A stretch of 64,000 nt of DNA, from contig OZ038478.1 of assembly GCA_964036315.1 (NCBI GenBank), forward strand, positions 147,005,758 to 147,069,757, read 5' to 3'. The position numbers were made by a program, and so were the translations under genes. This document shows positions 23,877 through 34,989 of this stretch, one piece after another (the stretch's first letter is position 1; each line of letters opens with the position of its first letter). The stretch comes from Acanthosepion esculentum (taxonomy: Eukaryota > Mollusca > Cephalopoda > Sepiida > Sepiidae). The notes below the pieces were generated by a model, which was not told where the DNA came from, searched no databases, and saw nothing but the letters and a program-made list of their open reading frames with translations.

Positions 23877-24238
23877 CAGTATTTACATTAGTCGGACTAT
23901 TGGCCTCATCTTTGTCGCCATATTTGTCACAACGTTTCAGCCGTTGTACGCTCCGGCCTTCAGGTGGTTGGAATTTCGAATTGAACCCTTTATTTCGATC
24001 ACTGGGGTAGACTGTTCTAGTTCCATGTGCCATGTTTGATGGATGTCAGTTATCAGTTATCTCCTGCTAATTTTCACTCTGAAAGTTCTCCACTGCCTTA
24101 ACCGGGTATTGAACTCATACTCTTTGGGTCTGTCACTGGATCTAACAAACGCCTTTATCCACTGTGCCATGTGTCCTTGACGTTGTGACAAATATGGCGA
24201 CAAAGATGAGGACAATAGTCCGACTAATGTAAATACTG
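23877..24238 (-). mobile_element. tRNA-derived SINE enclosed by 60-bp inverted repeats with TA flanks
   Basis: The ends CAGTATTTACATTAGTCGGA (23877) and its reverse complement ending AAATACTG (24238) are arms of about 60 bp with about one mismatch, and each is flanked by TA. Inside, on the minus strand, is a tRNA-like head: GGACACATGGCACAGTGGAT (A box, 24178-24159) and GAGTTCAATACCC (B box, about 24105). A body with GAAGGCCGGAGCGTACAACG follows. An internal Pol III promoter, TIR-like arms and a TA target are an odd mix. It may be a SINE whose tail was duplicated in inverted form, or a MITE that captured a SINE. Confidence 0.75.
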
Positions 24239-24239
24239 T

Positions 24240-25640
24240 ACATAATACCTCATCTCAGAAATATAGACAGACATATATATATATATGTTACGAATTCATA
24301 TGTCATATAGGGAACTGTGTTCATGATCAATCCAAATTGATAAATAATTATATTGTCTATACTACAACATGCCTAACAAGAAGATTCACGTTATATATTT
24401 CCGACCATAGCTCAATTAAGACTCATTTAACTACACATGGACCAAGATCTATCCGGAACATACTTTTGATAATTCAAATATAACAGCCTCATAGACTCGT
24501 AAAAATTAGGCTAAAAATAATGGAAGCATTATTAATAAAAAAGAAAAAAGCTAACACTGAAGAATATCAACTATGAACACAGCCCCAATGTACTGACCAT
24601 ATTTGGAAAATAAAACTTTCATATGACTATACATACATAAAACAATCCATACATTCAATTAAAAGTCAAAATAAAACCATCCTTGACAATGGCTGAAAGT
24701 ACAGCCGAAAGCGCTCGGATATATAGTTGGAGATTTGAACAAATCTTACATAATTTATATCTAGAAAAGAAGAACATTATAAGAACACAAGCAAAATTAA
24801 ATAGAAAACTTAAACAGAGAGAGAGAGGGGGGAGAGAGAGAGAAAGAGTGAGAGAGGATAAAAGATGGTTTTCAACCCTAAACTGAGTTTGTCTCGGAAT
24901 CAGGGATTTATAATTTAACTTAGCAGTCGAAGAAGAAATACAGAACCTACCCAAAATGACGCCTCCGATAGATAAAAAGCCCGAGTTTGTGGTAAGGGGT
25001 GGGTGCGAGTTATCTGTCTAAAAGAGGAAGATGTCCGCTGGAATCAACCCCGAGATTAACATTATGACCCTAAGTTGGGGTTATATGAAGAGTGAGGTGT
25101 TGAATTGATACTAAAAGAAAGGCCGAAAGGGGTGTTTATTTATGACCAAAACCTTTCATTATATATAAAGGAATTTAAGTTCTCGCGAGGGAATGCCAAA
25201 TTATAATAACAACAATAATATTAACAATAAATCGTATTTAGACAATTGATATAAAGAAAGAATAGTTTTAAAGGTTTTATATTATTAAGGAATGGGGAAT
25301 TTAAGGATAAAACACTTTATATATGGATTAAGCCCTGTCCACGTTAAATTGGCTCCCTGTACAAGATACAAATTAAAATCTCGGCAAAGGCTACTATTTT
25401 TTCTAATTGGAAAAAAGATCACAACAAATTAATAGAAATAAACTAGTTTCGGTTTTCAGCGGATGTGAAAAAAGTAGACACAGGTCAAATTTGCACAAAA
25501 ACAAGACAGGGTTCCAATTTGCGCTAGAAAAAATAAACTTTATATTGAAAGTCTAGTTTGGCTTAATGTGCTTTTATTGAACGTAATTGGAGAAGAAAAC
25601 GTGACTTATTTATACAAATCATAAGACGCAATTGTGTTAT
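24240..25640. other. Gene-free stretch, partly LTR-like
   Basis: No gene recognised. It contains a (GA)n patch at 24815-24850. The part from about 25640 downward (minus strand) is probably the 3' LTR of the gypsy element: after the integrase stop comes a purine-rich TGTGAGGATGTGG, then TAAGATAACACAATTGCGTC, a TATA-like GTATAAATAAG and an AATAAA at about 25575. The LTR end was not located. Confidence 0.4.
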
Positions 25641-25659
25641 CTTACCACATCCTCACAGG

Positions 25660-28600
25660 CTTTGTTCTCTCCTAGTCCGACATAAAATCATCCAGGTGAC
25701 CTGGTCTCTTGACAAATCTCTGGGATCGTCTCGGTGGCAGCTGATCTGGGCATTCAGGTGTTACTGGAACAGTCGGACAGAAGTATTTCCTATCACATTG
25801 ATTTTGTCTCCTTCTTGGAGTGGGACGCTCTGCTTCTGAAAGCTGATTATCAGTGTCTGTGCGGGTATGCTCTCGTTTTGAGGGAGCTATTCTGGTGTCG
25901 ATCTTTGAATCGTCAGAGTGAATCCAATGATATTGTGTAGTCGTTACTATCAAGAGGTTGAGATATTGCTTCAGGGGAGAGCTGCTGCTGTGCTCTGGTT
26001 TGATAACTCGCCGACGGGGTCTCGCCTCAAGCAGTTCCACCAATCTCACAGGAGGATACTTGCTTTGTCGAGCAAAGTGTCTAAGTAAAAACTGTCTGTG
26101 AGAGCCACCAAGGAATAGAGATCCCTTCCAAATTTCGCTTTGAACTATTAAAAACCTTTCGTGAGGTGTTGCGTTAGTTCTTGCACACATTAAACTTCTT
26201 GTGGCGTATAGAGCCTTGATTATTACTTCTGCGAAATGTCTAATTGGAAGGTTTCGGTTTTTAAGTGCTAACTGTACAGTCTTCCATATTATGTCATTGT
26301 ATCTCTCGCACTGTCCATTCACTTAAGGATTGTATGTGGTAGTCCGGCTTACGGCCAATCCCTGTAGCAAAAGGAATCTTCTTAGTTGATTGGACATAAA
26401 AGAGGGCCAGCGATCTGTATGAATATAAGCGGAGAATATTGAGAACATTGAGTAAATACAGCGTATGAACATTGTTGCACTTACATCTGGACAGGGAAAG
26501 GCAATTGGGAATCGCGAGTACTCGTCAACTACAATTAGCAGCTATTTGCTTCAGGATTTAGATGGAAGAGGGCCCTTAAAGTCCACCTTCAGACTCTCAA
26601 ATGGCTGTATAGCTTTTACTAGGGTTCTCGGTTCGCGTTTGTAGAACCTTGATTTTATTCGAGCGCAAATCTGACAACCGTTTTGGTATTTGTTTCACGT
26701 CCTCAACTAAAAAAGGCAAATTCCGGATTCGAACCACTTGCATCATCATCGTGATGCCTGCATGACAGAGACCGTTATGAACATTTCGTAGATGTTTGGT
26801 GCTGTTTATTGGTCCACACACTATTGACAGCGCGTCCGCCATTGCATTTTATTTTCCCGACCGATAGAAAACGTCAAAGGAAAAACAGGAAAGCACTAAC
26901 AACCATCTCGTTATCTTTTCATTTTTTGATTCTGCTTGACTTCTTGGGATTAATCATAAAAGGGACGGACATTTGTCGCCATTTTTAGCTATGGCATAAG
27001 CCTCCTTTTTGACAGCTGAATGTCTTCGCTAAGACAATGTTCGGAAGAAGAACGCCACAGGGCGCCCGGATTGCCTTACCGCGGCAGCTATGGTGTGATC
27101 GGAAGCGTCAGTGTCAACTTCTCGGAGCATGTCAGGATTCACCGAAGTGAAGCTGTGTTGGCTATATCTCTTATTAGCCCCTCAAAGGATTTAACCACAG
27201 AAGAAGGTAAAGGAAATTTGGTTATTTTCGTAAGTGGGCGTATAGGTTTAGAAAAGGTGGGTATCCATTGAGAATAATGAGCGAACATACCCGTGAATCA
27301 TCGAAAGGCGGCTATGGTGTTGGAAATAGTTTTAGCCGTTCAATATCCGAATTCATGATTCCTTTACCCATAATATATCCAAGTAGTCTGATGGTTGTCG
27401 ACCCATGAGAACTCTTGTCATGGTTGAGTGTAAGATTATATTTTATGACAGCCGCCAAAACCCGCTTTAAGTTGCGATTGTAGTCGGCCCAGTCAAGACT
27501 GCACAGTCACATTATCTATGTAGGTAAAGGTGCCTTGTACTTTTTCTTGTTCCGTTATTATAATGAGGACCCCCTGAAAACTGTAATCTCTGTTAGTGAC
27601 CCCAAACGGAATCTGTCGGAACTGATAGATTCGTCCGCACGCTTCAAAATTCATAAAAGGCTTATATTTAGGGTTTATAGTTACTTGGTGGTAAGGACTC
27701 CTTAGATCTAACGTGCTAAATATTCTGTATTTGACGATCTCGTTTATCATCTCCTGAATACGGGGTATAGGGTATGCATCCAGGAGGGTGTGCCTATTTA
27801 TCATTTGGGATTAGTCTATGACCATCCTTTTTTCATTATTATTAGATGGCGTTATTATTACTTGTACCCTTCGTAGTGATCTGCTTTCTCCCATTATTCC
27901 TTCTCTTAACATTCTTATTATCATTGCTTGAATAAAACGTTTTGTCCTCAAGAGAATATTTTCGAAATTTGGTGAAAACTGGTTTACAATTTTGGTTAAC
28001 TTTTCAAAAGGAGAGTGCTATTGTACATTTATAGCGGCCAAACCACAGTTGTTCAACGCTGGTTTAGGACCCCCAAAAGGGAGAGTAATACTAGAATGCT
28101 GTTTGAAGAAATAATGGCTCAGTATGACATCGCAGCACAGATCTGGCATCACGGAAAAATTGGTGTTAGTGTAGTTAGTTTGATTCAACTCTAGGCCTGA
28201 TAAAATATATCCTCTAAATAACGCAAAGATAATGAAGCGTTCGACATAGCCACCTGAGTAGCACAATGTAGGATTTTGAATCTGTTTTTTTTCTTTTCTT
28301 TTTTCTTTTTTCTTTTTTTTTTGCAAGATCATCGCTAATAAAACTCTCTGAGCTTCTTGTGTCGACTATGGAATTCATTTCTACCCCGTTTATTATAACC
28401 GTTAATATAAAACAGTTAGAGTTTGCAGTTGATACGGTACTAGTCGCAATAGAACCAATTTGAACCAGTTGCAAAAAAAAGCTTAATCGACAAACCTTAG
28501 AGAAATACCCCTTCTTTCTGCACTTGTGGCATTTAGTTATCGTGGCTGGGTAACACGACCTGGGGTGTAGTCAGAAACCACAAAAATACCACTTTCGTCT

Positions 28601-28965
28601 GGCTGCAGCACCGAGCTGCAGCCAGACGAATAAATGTCTTCCGGAGAGAGAAGAATTGAACTGGTTGAGTGAGTGAGGGGAGTTAGAAATGAGGAAGTCA
28701 GTCGTAGATTGTCTTTTTTTTCCGTTTGAGCTGGTGGACTAGTAGGGGTATGAGTACTTAGTCTAGTCTCTGCAACACTTGCATGTAAGTATGAACAAGA
28801 TTGCTTTCCTGCCATCTCTAAAGCTAAATCTAGTTGTTTATTTTCCAGCAATTTTTGACGGATATATTTCGATTCGAACCCATCTATAAAAGAGTCTCTG
28901 ATTAATTCGAGCTTTGCCTGATCCATTGTCGTCTCTTGAAGCGCTGAAGATACTGTCCTAACCCC
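25660..28965 (-). pseudogene. Ty3/gypsy retrotransposon gag-pol, decayed
   Basis: Minus strand, 5' to 3'. Gag piece RDSFIDGFESKYIRQKLLEN (28900-28840). Zinc knuckle CHKCRKKGYFSKVC (about 28530-28490). Protease with IVDTRSS, where the catalytic DTG has become DTR (about 28360), and its C-terminal part DLCCDVIL (28140). RT with LLDAYPIPRI, FSTLDLRSPYHQV and FTYIDN in place of the usual YxDD (27785-27495). RNase H words such as DASDHTIAAAV and RHSAVKKEAYAI-like runs (27110-26990). Integrase: LCHAGITMMMQVVRIRNLPF (26780-26720), IHTDRWPSF where DRG has become DRW (26420), and NGQCERYNDIIWK (26320-26285). C-terminal basic tail PPRRSQRFVKRPGHLDDF, stop at 25672. Stops and frameshifts are many, including a stop just before NGQCER. 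Confidence 0.88.
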
Positions 28966-28969
28966 TCTT

Positions 28970-29077
28970 CAGTGGATTGGCAGGTAGTTGTTAATACATG
29001 TCGGGTAAAGAGTAACTTATATTATATATATTTCTAAAAATCATAAGACGGGACAGGTAATCGGGTTGTCTTACTGC
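28970..29077 (-). mobile_element. Possible 5' LTR remnant of the gypsy element
   Basis: The minus strand GTAAGACAACCCGATT followed by CGTCTTATGATTT (29075-29030) resembles GTAAGATAACACAATT plus CGTCTTATGATTT at 25645-25610, the presumed LTR start downstream of pol. If correct, almost all of the 5' LTR and the gag start have been deleted. Weak similarity over about 50 bp only. Confidence 0.4.
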
Positions 29078-29079
29078 AC

Positions 29080-29745
29080 ACTTCTTTGTACCATGTTCCT
29101 TCAGGACGTTGACGATCATGGATTTCTACATCTTCCTGACCTTTGTAGCTCTTAGTAAATTTTCTCTTAAGCCCTATTCCGCCATCTATTTACCAAAGCC
29201 CGTTAGGTCGGTTGTTTGCCTTCGTCCCTCTTGCCTTTAATATGTTATGTGAGTATCACAATTTTCCAAGCACTCTTTCTCCAGGATAGGCCCAAGAAAT
29301 TTCAACTGTCTCTTTTTGATGTTAAGTATACATTTCTTTTCTGTTTCCGTTTTCTCTAAAACTTCGTCATGTTCTGTCCATGGTATTCTCAGCAGCTTTT
29401 TCTATAAACGAGACTGAATGCAGGCTTGTTAGTAAAAAAAAAACAAACTCTAACATGCGAATTACAAATTGGAGATTACAAAAATAAAAAAAGAACAAAA
29501 ATTCAAATATCTACGAAATATTATAGCAAAGTGCGGAAATGCGACACCGAAATCCGAAGGTACATTGAGATAGCAAAAGATGCCTTTCAAAAGCTAAGTA
29601 AAGTAATAAAAACAGGAAAATTTAGTTTGAAATAAAGAAAAGATTACTGGACTGTTACGTAATATCAGTCCTCCTATATGGAAGTGGATGCTGGACAAGC
29701 ACATTACAAACGAAGAAGAGACTTGATGCAAAATAAATGTGTATT
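29080..29745 (-). pseudogene. RTE-type LINE with 5' inversion (twin priming)
   Basis: Two adjoining parts of one LINE ORF lie in opposite orientation. Plus strand 29426-29740 encodes the upstream part (LTCELQIGDYKNK, KCDTEIRRYIEIAKDAFQKL, LLYGSGCWTS-like after frame changes, KRRRDL). Minus strand 29405-29080 encodes the next part (LLRIPWTEH, LNIKKRQLKFLG, ECLENC, LLRATKVRK, ending near VLKEHGT). In other copies (51415-51770) these two parts are consecutive. The sense 5' edges meet at about 29405-29425, as expected when two primers reverse-transcribe one LINE RNA. Multiple stops; dead. Confidence 0.8.
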
Positions 29746-29945
29746 GTTAGTAGTTTTTTTTAATTAATTTTCTTCATTTCATTGCTTAAATATAGCATCT
29801 GATATTTTTTTTTACAAAAAGACCTTAATTTCTATCCCCGTCACTAGATGAGTCTCGTAACAACTGCAATCAAATTCTTCGTAAGGCACTTTTCTCCGTG
29901 TCCTGTACATCAATTATTGTTTTGTTCGTACTAGCTACATTTCGG
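29745..29945 (+). repeat. Dispersed repeat pair, copy 1
   Basis: AAATATAGCATCTGAT, AACTGCAATCA and TTCTTCGTAA-GCACTTTTCT recur in the same order at 31365-31490. Identity looks about 70-75% over about 170 bp. Family unknown. Confidence 0.5.
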
Positions 29946-30270
29946 TTACTGTTTAAAGGGCATCTCATGTGTCAACTTTCTCAAGTACTGATTTAAAAAC
30001 ATGCTATAATATCTGATCTGATGTAATACTCCCTCCCCAACGAGACACATTTTTATTTTCTTAAGAAGAAATGGATTTTTATTAATTCGACAGATTTTTA
30101 TAACATTCAACATTATTTTTGGTGGATACTTATTTGACAAAGAGGTAAATAACGTTTTTGAGTAGACGCCCCGTTTATTTATTATAAAAATAAATATAAA
30201 ATAAATATACTGTTTAATAAATATACGGAACATCTACTCAAAAACGTTAGTTTCCTTTTGTATTTATTCA
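29945..30270. other. Gene-free AT-rich stretch
   Basis: The phrase AGTAGACGCC...TCTACTCAAAAACG (30155-30250) forms imperfect inverted copies of GTTTTTGAGTAGA separated by about 80 bp. Otherwise nothing recognised. Confidence 0.4.
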
Positions 30271-30272
30271 CC

Positions 30273-30274
<2 letters not shown>

Positions 30275-30347
<73 letters not shown>

Positions 30348-30400
30348 GATAGATATATATAGACAGATAGATATATATGTATATATATATAGAGAGAGAG
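30275..30400. repeat. Microsatellites (TA)n, (AGAC/AGAT)n, (GA)n
   Basis: (TA)n at about 30278-30343, two ATAGACAGATAGATATATAT units at about 30341-30378, then GAGAGAGAG. Confidence 0.97.
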
Positions 30401-30865
30401 AAATAGAGAGATTCAGCATCAGTTCGGATTTATCATCTACCCTAGTTCATCGCTCTGTATCTATCTATGCACATGTATTTGGGGAAGAATTTATTCGTGT
30501 TTTGTATAACTCTTTTCAATTATTTCAAGAAATTATTCATTGGAAAAGAAGAAATGAAATAAAAGCAAGAAAGAATGTACTCGTTTATGAGACTCTCAAG
30601 TTAATATAAGCGCTCTTCAAGCTATTGAATTGTGAAACACTGAAGTAGAGTTCATTTCTATTCGCCATTTGCGAAGTTTTTTATTGCTTCCTTTCAGACG
30701 AAGCTTATTCCTGATCAGATTCAACGCACTAATCCTTTTTAAATATTCAAACGTATGATTATATTAAATCGTCAAGAATCAAAGATATACATCCTTACGA
30801 GGGCTTATATACTTTTGTAAATAGAATTAGATAAAGATAAAGATAAAATGCGCGTAAATTATATA
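30400..30865. other. Gene-free stretch
   Basis: No gene or named repeat recognised. Confidence 0.5.
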
Positions 30866-31224
30866 CAGGCTGTCCATAAAATTCGTGTGCACTTTAACAA
30901 ATTTATAACCTTATTTGTGTTTGCGATAGAAATAATCTGTAAAAAAATTTATAAAGTTTAATGTTTTAACTATAGCTAAAATAACTAATGTGATTTCAGG
31001 CATTACTGTAAATTAGTTGGCAAGTGTTTTCCGTGAACTGCAAAATCGTATTACCCTTTGTATTGCGAATGCTGGAGGACATGTGGAAACTTAAATAAAA
31101 TTCCAATAAAACCTTAAAAATATAGATTTACTTCTTTCTAATCATTTTTACAAATTATTTCTATCGTAAATACAAATAAAGTTATAAATTTTTTAAAGTA
31201 TACACGAACTTTATGGACAACCTG
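30866..31224 (+). mobile_element. Mariner-derived MITE with 80-bp terminal inverted repeats
   Basis: Left arm 30866-30945 starts CAGGCTGTCCATAAAATTCG. The right arm (31145-31224), reversed and complemented, starts CAGGTTGTCCATAAAGTTCG. About 71 of 80 positions match. TA dinucleotides flank both ends (30864-30865 and 31225-31226), the Tc1/mariner target. The 200-bp core retains FRELQNRITLCIANAGGHVE, resembling the C-terminus of a mariner-type transposase, so this 359-bp element is an internal deletion derivative rather than a de novo palindrome. Confidence 0.85.
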
Positions 31225-31319
31225 TAGATCTATTTAAATAGCGTCTTCAAATGGATTTTTTTATCTCGTGATGTATTTAGATATTTTAGATCAAATGAAT
31301 TACTTGTATTATATTAACA

Positions 31320-31500
31320 TTAGTTTTCTTTGCTTTCTATTTTTCTCTTTTTTCATTACTTACATTAAATATAGCATCTGATTCTTTTTGTTCTTAAAAA
31401 GCCATTAATACCTGTTCACGTCACAATACGAAAACAGTCTTGTCACAATTGCAATCAGTTTCTTCGTAAAACACTCATTTTCGTTGCTGTAATTGCTTTA
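31320..31500 (+). repeat. Dispersed repeat pair, copy 2
   Basis: See copy 1 at 29745-29945. Same orientation, about 1.58 kb apart, with the mariner MITE between them. Confidence 0.5.
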
Positions 31501-32177
31501 ATTCTGTGATGATTTTGCAAACCTAGGTTAGATGTGGCTCATGGCCGGAAATATGGAGCACCCAGTGAATATCAAACACCCTACTCAGTCGTAATTGATC
31601 AAGCGAGACAAGCTTGCTAACTTTTGCACCATGTCGAAGTGATTTTCTAAGTGTGACTTGTCTTACCGGTGCTACCTAGAGCATCAATAAAGAATGTTAC
31701 TCCCTTGTCATTTTCCATGCTGTTTAAGATACAGTGGTAAACATTCATTTGATCATATACCAGTCGACATTCATTTTCCATGATGAACTGATTCAAAGTA
31801 TGGGTATCAATTGGTCTCCTGATATATTTCATGGTGTAACTGCATTATTTCATCGGGCTCTGGCACCACACAATTAGTCAAGATATTATTAAGAACCTGG
31901 ATTCGATCGGAAAAAACATTGAAAATGTTATGGTCCAGTTTCCTTGTAACACGGTGATGGTCCAAGGTAGAACCAATGAAGAATAACTCGAACACAGGTA
32001 TGGAGTAACACAGATATATTACAAACAGAATATGTACAAAAGAAGTAGAAGTGTTAGTAATAACAATCAGGTTAGATTAGAGAGAACTATGTTGCCTCGA
32101 CCAGTATCACTATTCCAATGTCTTACAGTAATCGTCTGACGCGACTCTGTGACTGACTGACCGACTGACTGACTCAC

Positions 32178-32655
32178 TGACGATGTTCAACAACACGCCC
32201 ATGTGCGTCGAATGTGGCACAAGGCCGGTTTAATGTGGGCTCACAGAGCCCGTAGGCTCGGCCAAAAAATGTCCGTAGAACCCGTATAAACGGGATCGGG
32301 TTGGTCTACCTCCCCGAACGAGGGTCTGCATTTCGGCGGAGCCTTCTCCGGGTTTCTCTCTGCTCAAAGGCAGAGTGTTCGACCGTCTAGCCGAGTCGTT
32401 CAAAAAGCACTGACTCTGAATTGACGATGTTCAACAACACGCCCACGTGTGTCGAATGTGGCAAAAGGCCGGTTTAATGTGGGCTCGCCGAGCGCGTAGG
32501 CTCGGCCAAAAATGCCCGTAGAACACGTATAAACGGGATCGGGTTGGTCAACCTCCCCGAATGAGGCTCTGCCTTTCGGCGGAGCCTCGACCGGGTTCCT
32601 CTCTGCCCAGAGGCATAGAGTTTGACCGTCTAGCCGAGTCGTCCAAAAAGGACTG
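32178..32655. repeat. Two tandem ~240-bp GC-rich units inside the Helitron
   Basis: TGACGATGTTCAACAACACG begins at 32178 and again at 32422 (period 244). The units share GCCGGTTTAATGTGGGCTC, GATCGGGTTGGTC and TTTCGGCGGAGCC and end in CTAGCCGAGTCGT-CAAAAAG. Preceded by (GACT)n at 32149-32175 and by about 100 bp of AT-rich sequence after the helicase scrap. GC content is well above the surroundings. Not recognised; it could be an LTR, LINE 5' monomers or an inserted minisatellite. Confidence 0.9.
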
Positions 32656-34299
32656 ACTCGAAACGTCTGCTGCTTCCTCTTGAGGAGAAGTATTTATGAG
32701 ATACGGAATAGTCCATTACTATTATGGGTAAGTTCCCATAACAGAAACATTGATTATAAATTTCTGTGCAGATTTCAACATTTTCAATTTGTAGTCTGGC
32801 TCGATTCCGGATGTCCTCAGACATGTTGTTTATTGAACTGATCCCAGAGAAGATGAGGTTGATCAATCTCACAGGCTGTGAACATAATTGCAAACAACTG
32901 TCTGATCAGACTAGTTACTCAAGGAACTGCTACTTCTGAAAGTGTTTTCATCCTGTGTTCCTCATCTTTTAAGAGGCCATGTAATCAATATGCTTCTTTG
33001 TATGTTGTAGACACTCTACCTTGAAAGCTCCGGAAATCCTCAAATGTTGTTTGTCCTCAGTCTGGAGTAGTAACCGCACGTAAAAGCACTCCCTGTTATT
33101 GGGGTAGACACTATAAGCACGCCCAATAGCATTAGATGCCTTGACTCCATTTCCTTGAACAGTTTGCCCCTGCTTTCGTCGAACCCATGTTTTTTCCTTT
33201 GTTCAAGTATAGTAGCTTGGAACCTCTATGTACATGAGAGATGTCGCAAAATATCCTGTTGGCAGAGTTTGAAAAAGGCAGTTAGGTTAGACTCAGGTGA
33301 CATTTGCGCTGAATTATGAGCTGTGTCCTTAGTGAAGTATACTCTCTGTTCATTTTCTAGACGTACAGCTAGATTTACCACTGTTGGATATCGTTGGTGT
33401 ATGTCAAATCCAAAATTCCTCCAAATAGCTTCATTAAGCAAAATTCAAACTCCAGTCTGATAAAGTTTTAGTAGATCTCACTCTCCTTCAACGCCAATAG
33501 CAAAATTAGTTACGTCACTACTCTTATTGTCATATTTAATGATGTATTTGATGGCTTTCACAGAGCTGCAGTACTCCACATTAATGTGTGCCTTTATAAT
33601 TTTACATAACAATTTATTATATATACCCATTGATTATCCAAGCTAATATCCTGTCCCTGAACTCTCAAAGATGTCGATTTGCCTTAATCTTCTGGTTTAC
33701 GCCTGCGGTAACGGGGATATCCATCAATGTAATCTTTTTGTGGATCATAAGAAAAATCTTCCACGAGCCAGTTAATATTTATTGAAACTCTAACATGAGT
33801 TTTGATTACAGAGTGGTATGCTCGAGCAGCATTTCTCCTAATTCGCTGTTTTTCTTGTTGTTCTTGCTCTCTTGAAGAAACGATTCCATTCCTATTACCA
33901 AGAAAACGAGGCTTTCGGATATCCAGTTTCAAGTTGTCTTGAAGCAGCAGTTTGATTCCTATTAACAAGCAAACTGACCTGTCGTGTATGCACAGATTTA
34001 AGTTGTAGCAGCGGTTTGATTCCTGATAGCAAACAGACGGTCTTATCGAATGTCCTCTGTTTCTTCTGGGCATTTTTTATTTGTTTTTCTCTGAAGAGGA
34101 ATTTCCATATGATGATATTTTTTCCTAGACATTTTTTGTTTTAAATGAATGAGTTAAATTGAATTGATTGCTAAATAATGGCTAAATTTTCATGGTTGTT
34201 GGATCGTTATAAACTATTTATTGTTCTAAATCCAAATATGACGAGATCATCGTAGTAGACTTGTGTTCCCGATGAAAAAACGGTTAAATAAGCGTACAC

Positions 34300-34515
34300 A
34301 ATAACAGAAAAATATGGTAATTTGTATGTCAATTTCACACAATTTAATTATATATTTTGCGTGTGTATTTTTTACGTTACAAAAATTTACTCTGTAGTAT
34401 TACAATTCATATCACAGTGAGGAGTTACACACGTTTTAACTGCCTGATTATCCTTGGCAAAGAGATTGAATCTAATGTATTTTGGCGGGGTGTCCGTATT
34501 TCCGGCAGGAACAGT
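34300..34515 (-). mobile_element. Helitron 5' terminal block
   Basis: About 215 bp upstream (minus strand) of the Helitron N-terminus, matched by 9040-9265. It marks the family's 5' end and provides the boundary of the Helitron entry. Confidence 0.55.
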
Positions 34516-34519
34516 TTTT

Positions 34520-34634
34520 TTACATGCTGGGAGTAATTTTATTATTTTTATTTTTTATTTAATTTATTTTTAAAAAAATTAAATATTATTGTTTTATTTT
34601 ATTTTATTTATAATTTTCATTATTATTATTATCA

Positions 34635-34687
<53 letters not shown>

Positions 34688-34985
34688 TTATTTCCTTTGA
34701 TTTCTGGTGTGTACATATTTGTTTCTGGGTTCGGCCCAAAGACCTAAGGTTAGAAATGGCATCATGACATTTTCCACTGACCTATTAAAAAAACAAACAT
34801 ATTTTACATGGATAAAACCCTTTGTAAGGTGTGGGCTTTACTCGTGAGAACAATTTTTTCTATTTATTTAATGCATGGACTTCCAAGAATCCCTTCAATT
34901 AGTCTACTGGATTACTGGATTTTTTTTTCAAACCAATCCTTGGGCTTCAACTACAACAGGGATTGTTGATGTTCCCATGTGCCAC
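34520..34985. repeat. (ATT)n microsatellite and gene-free flank
   Basis: (TTA)n at about 34619-34686 in AT-rich DNA. No gene seen to 34985. Confidence 0.9.
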
Positions 34986-34989
34986 ATTT

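Larger units (their letters stand above)
31600..34515 (-). pseudogene. Dead Helitron (Rep/helicase protein remnants)
   Basis: Minus strand. 5' end near 34515 (TCCTGCCGGAAATACGGACA, shared with 9265). N-terminal MPRRNRG at 34073 with short degenerate repeats around IRKPRFLGNRN and a basic EQEQQEKQRIRRNAARAYHS. Rep C-terminal region VEYCSSVKAIKYIIKYDNKS (about 33590-33530) and NEAIWRNFGFDIHQRYPTVV (33438-33380). RVYFTKDTAHN. SRRKQGQTVQGNG-type block and NNRECFYVRLLL (33180-33080). NNMSEDIRNRAR and EIYNQC (32840-32740). Start of the PIF1-like helicase CRLVYDQMNVYHCI and FFIDALGSTGKT, a degenerate Walker A (31780-31650). The Rep catalytic core with its HUH motif is not visible, so that part seems deleted. 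The rest of the helicase is missing. A GC-rich tandem repeat interrupts the gene at 32100-32660. Confidence 0.85.

Noticed and set aside
23668..24039. Three open frames on both strands around the CA/TA tract
   Set aside because: Created by the microsatellite and by the SINE next to it.
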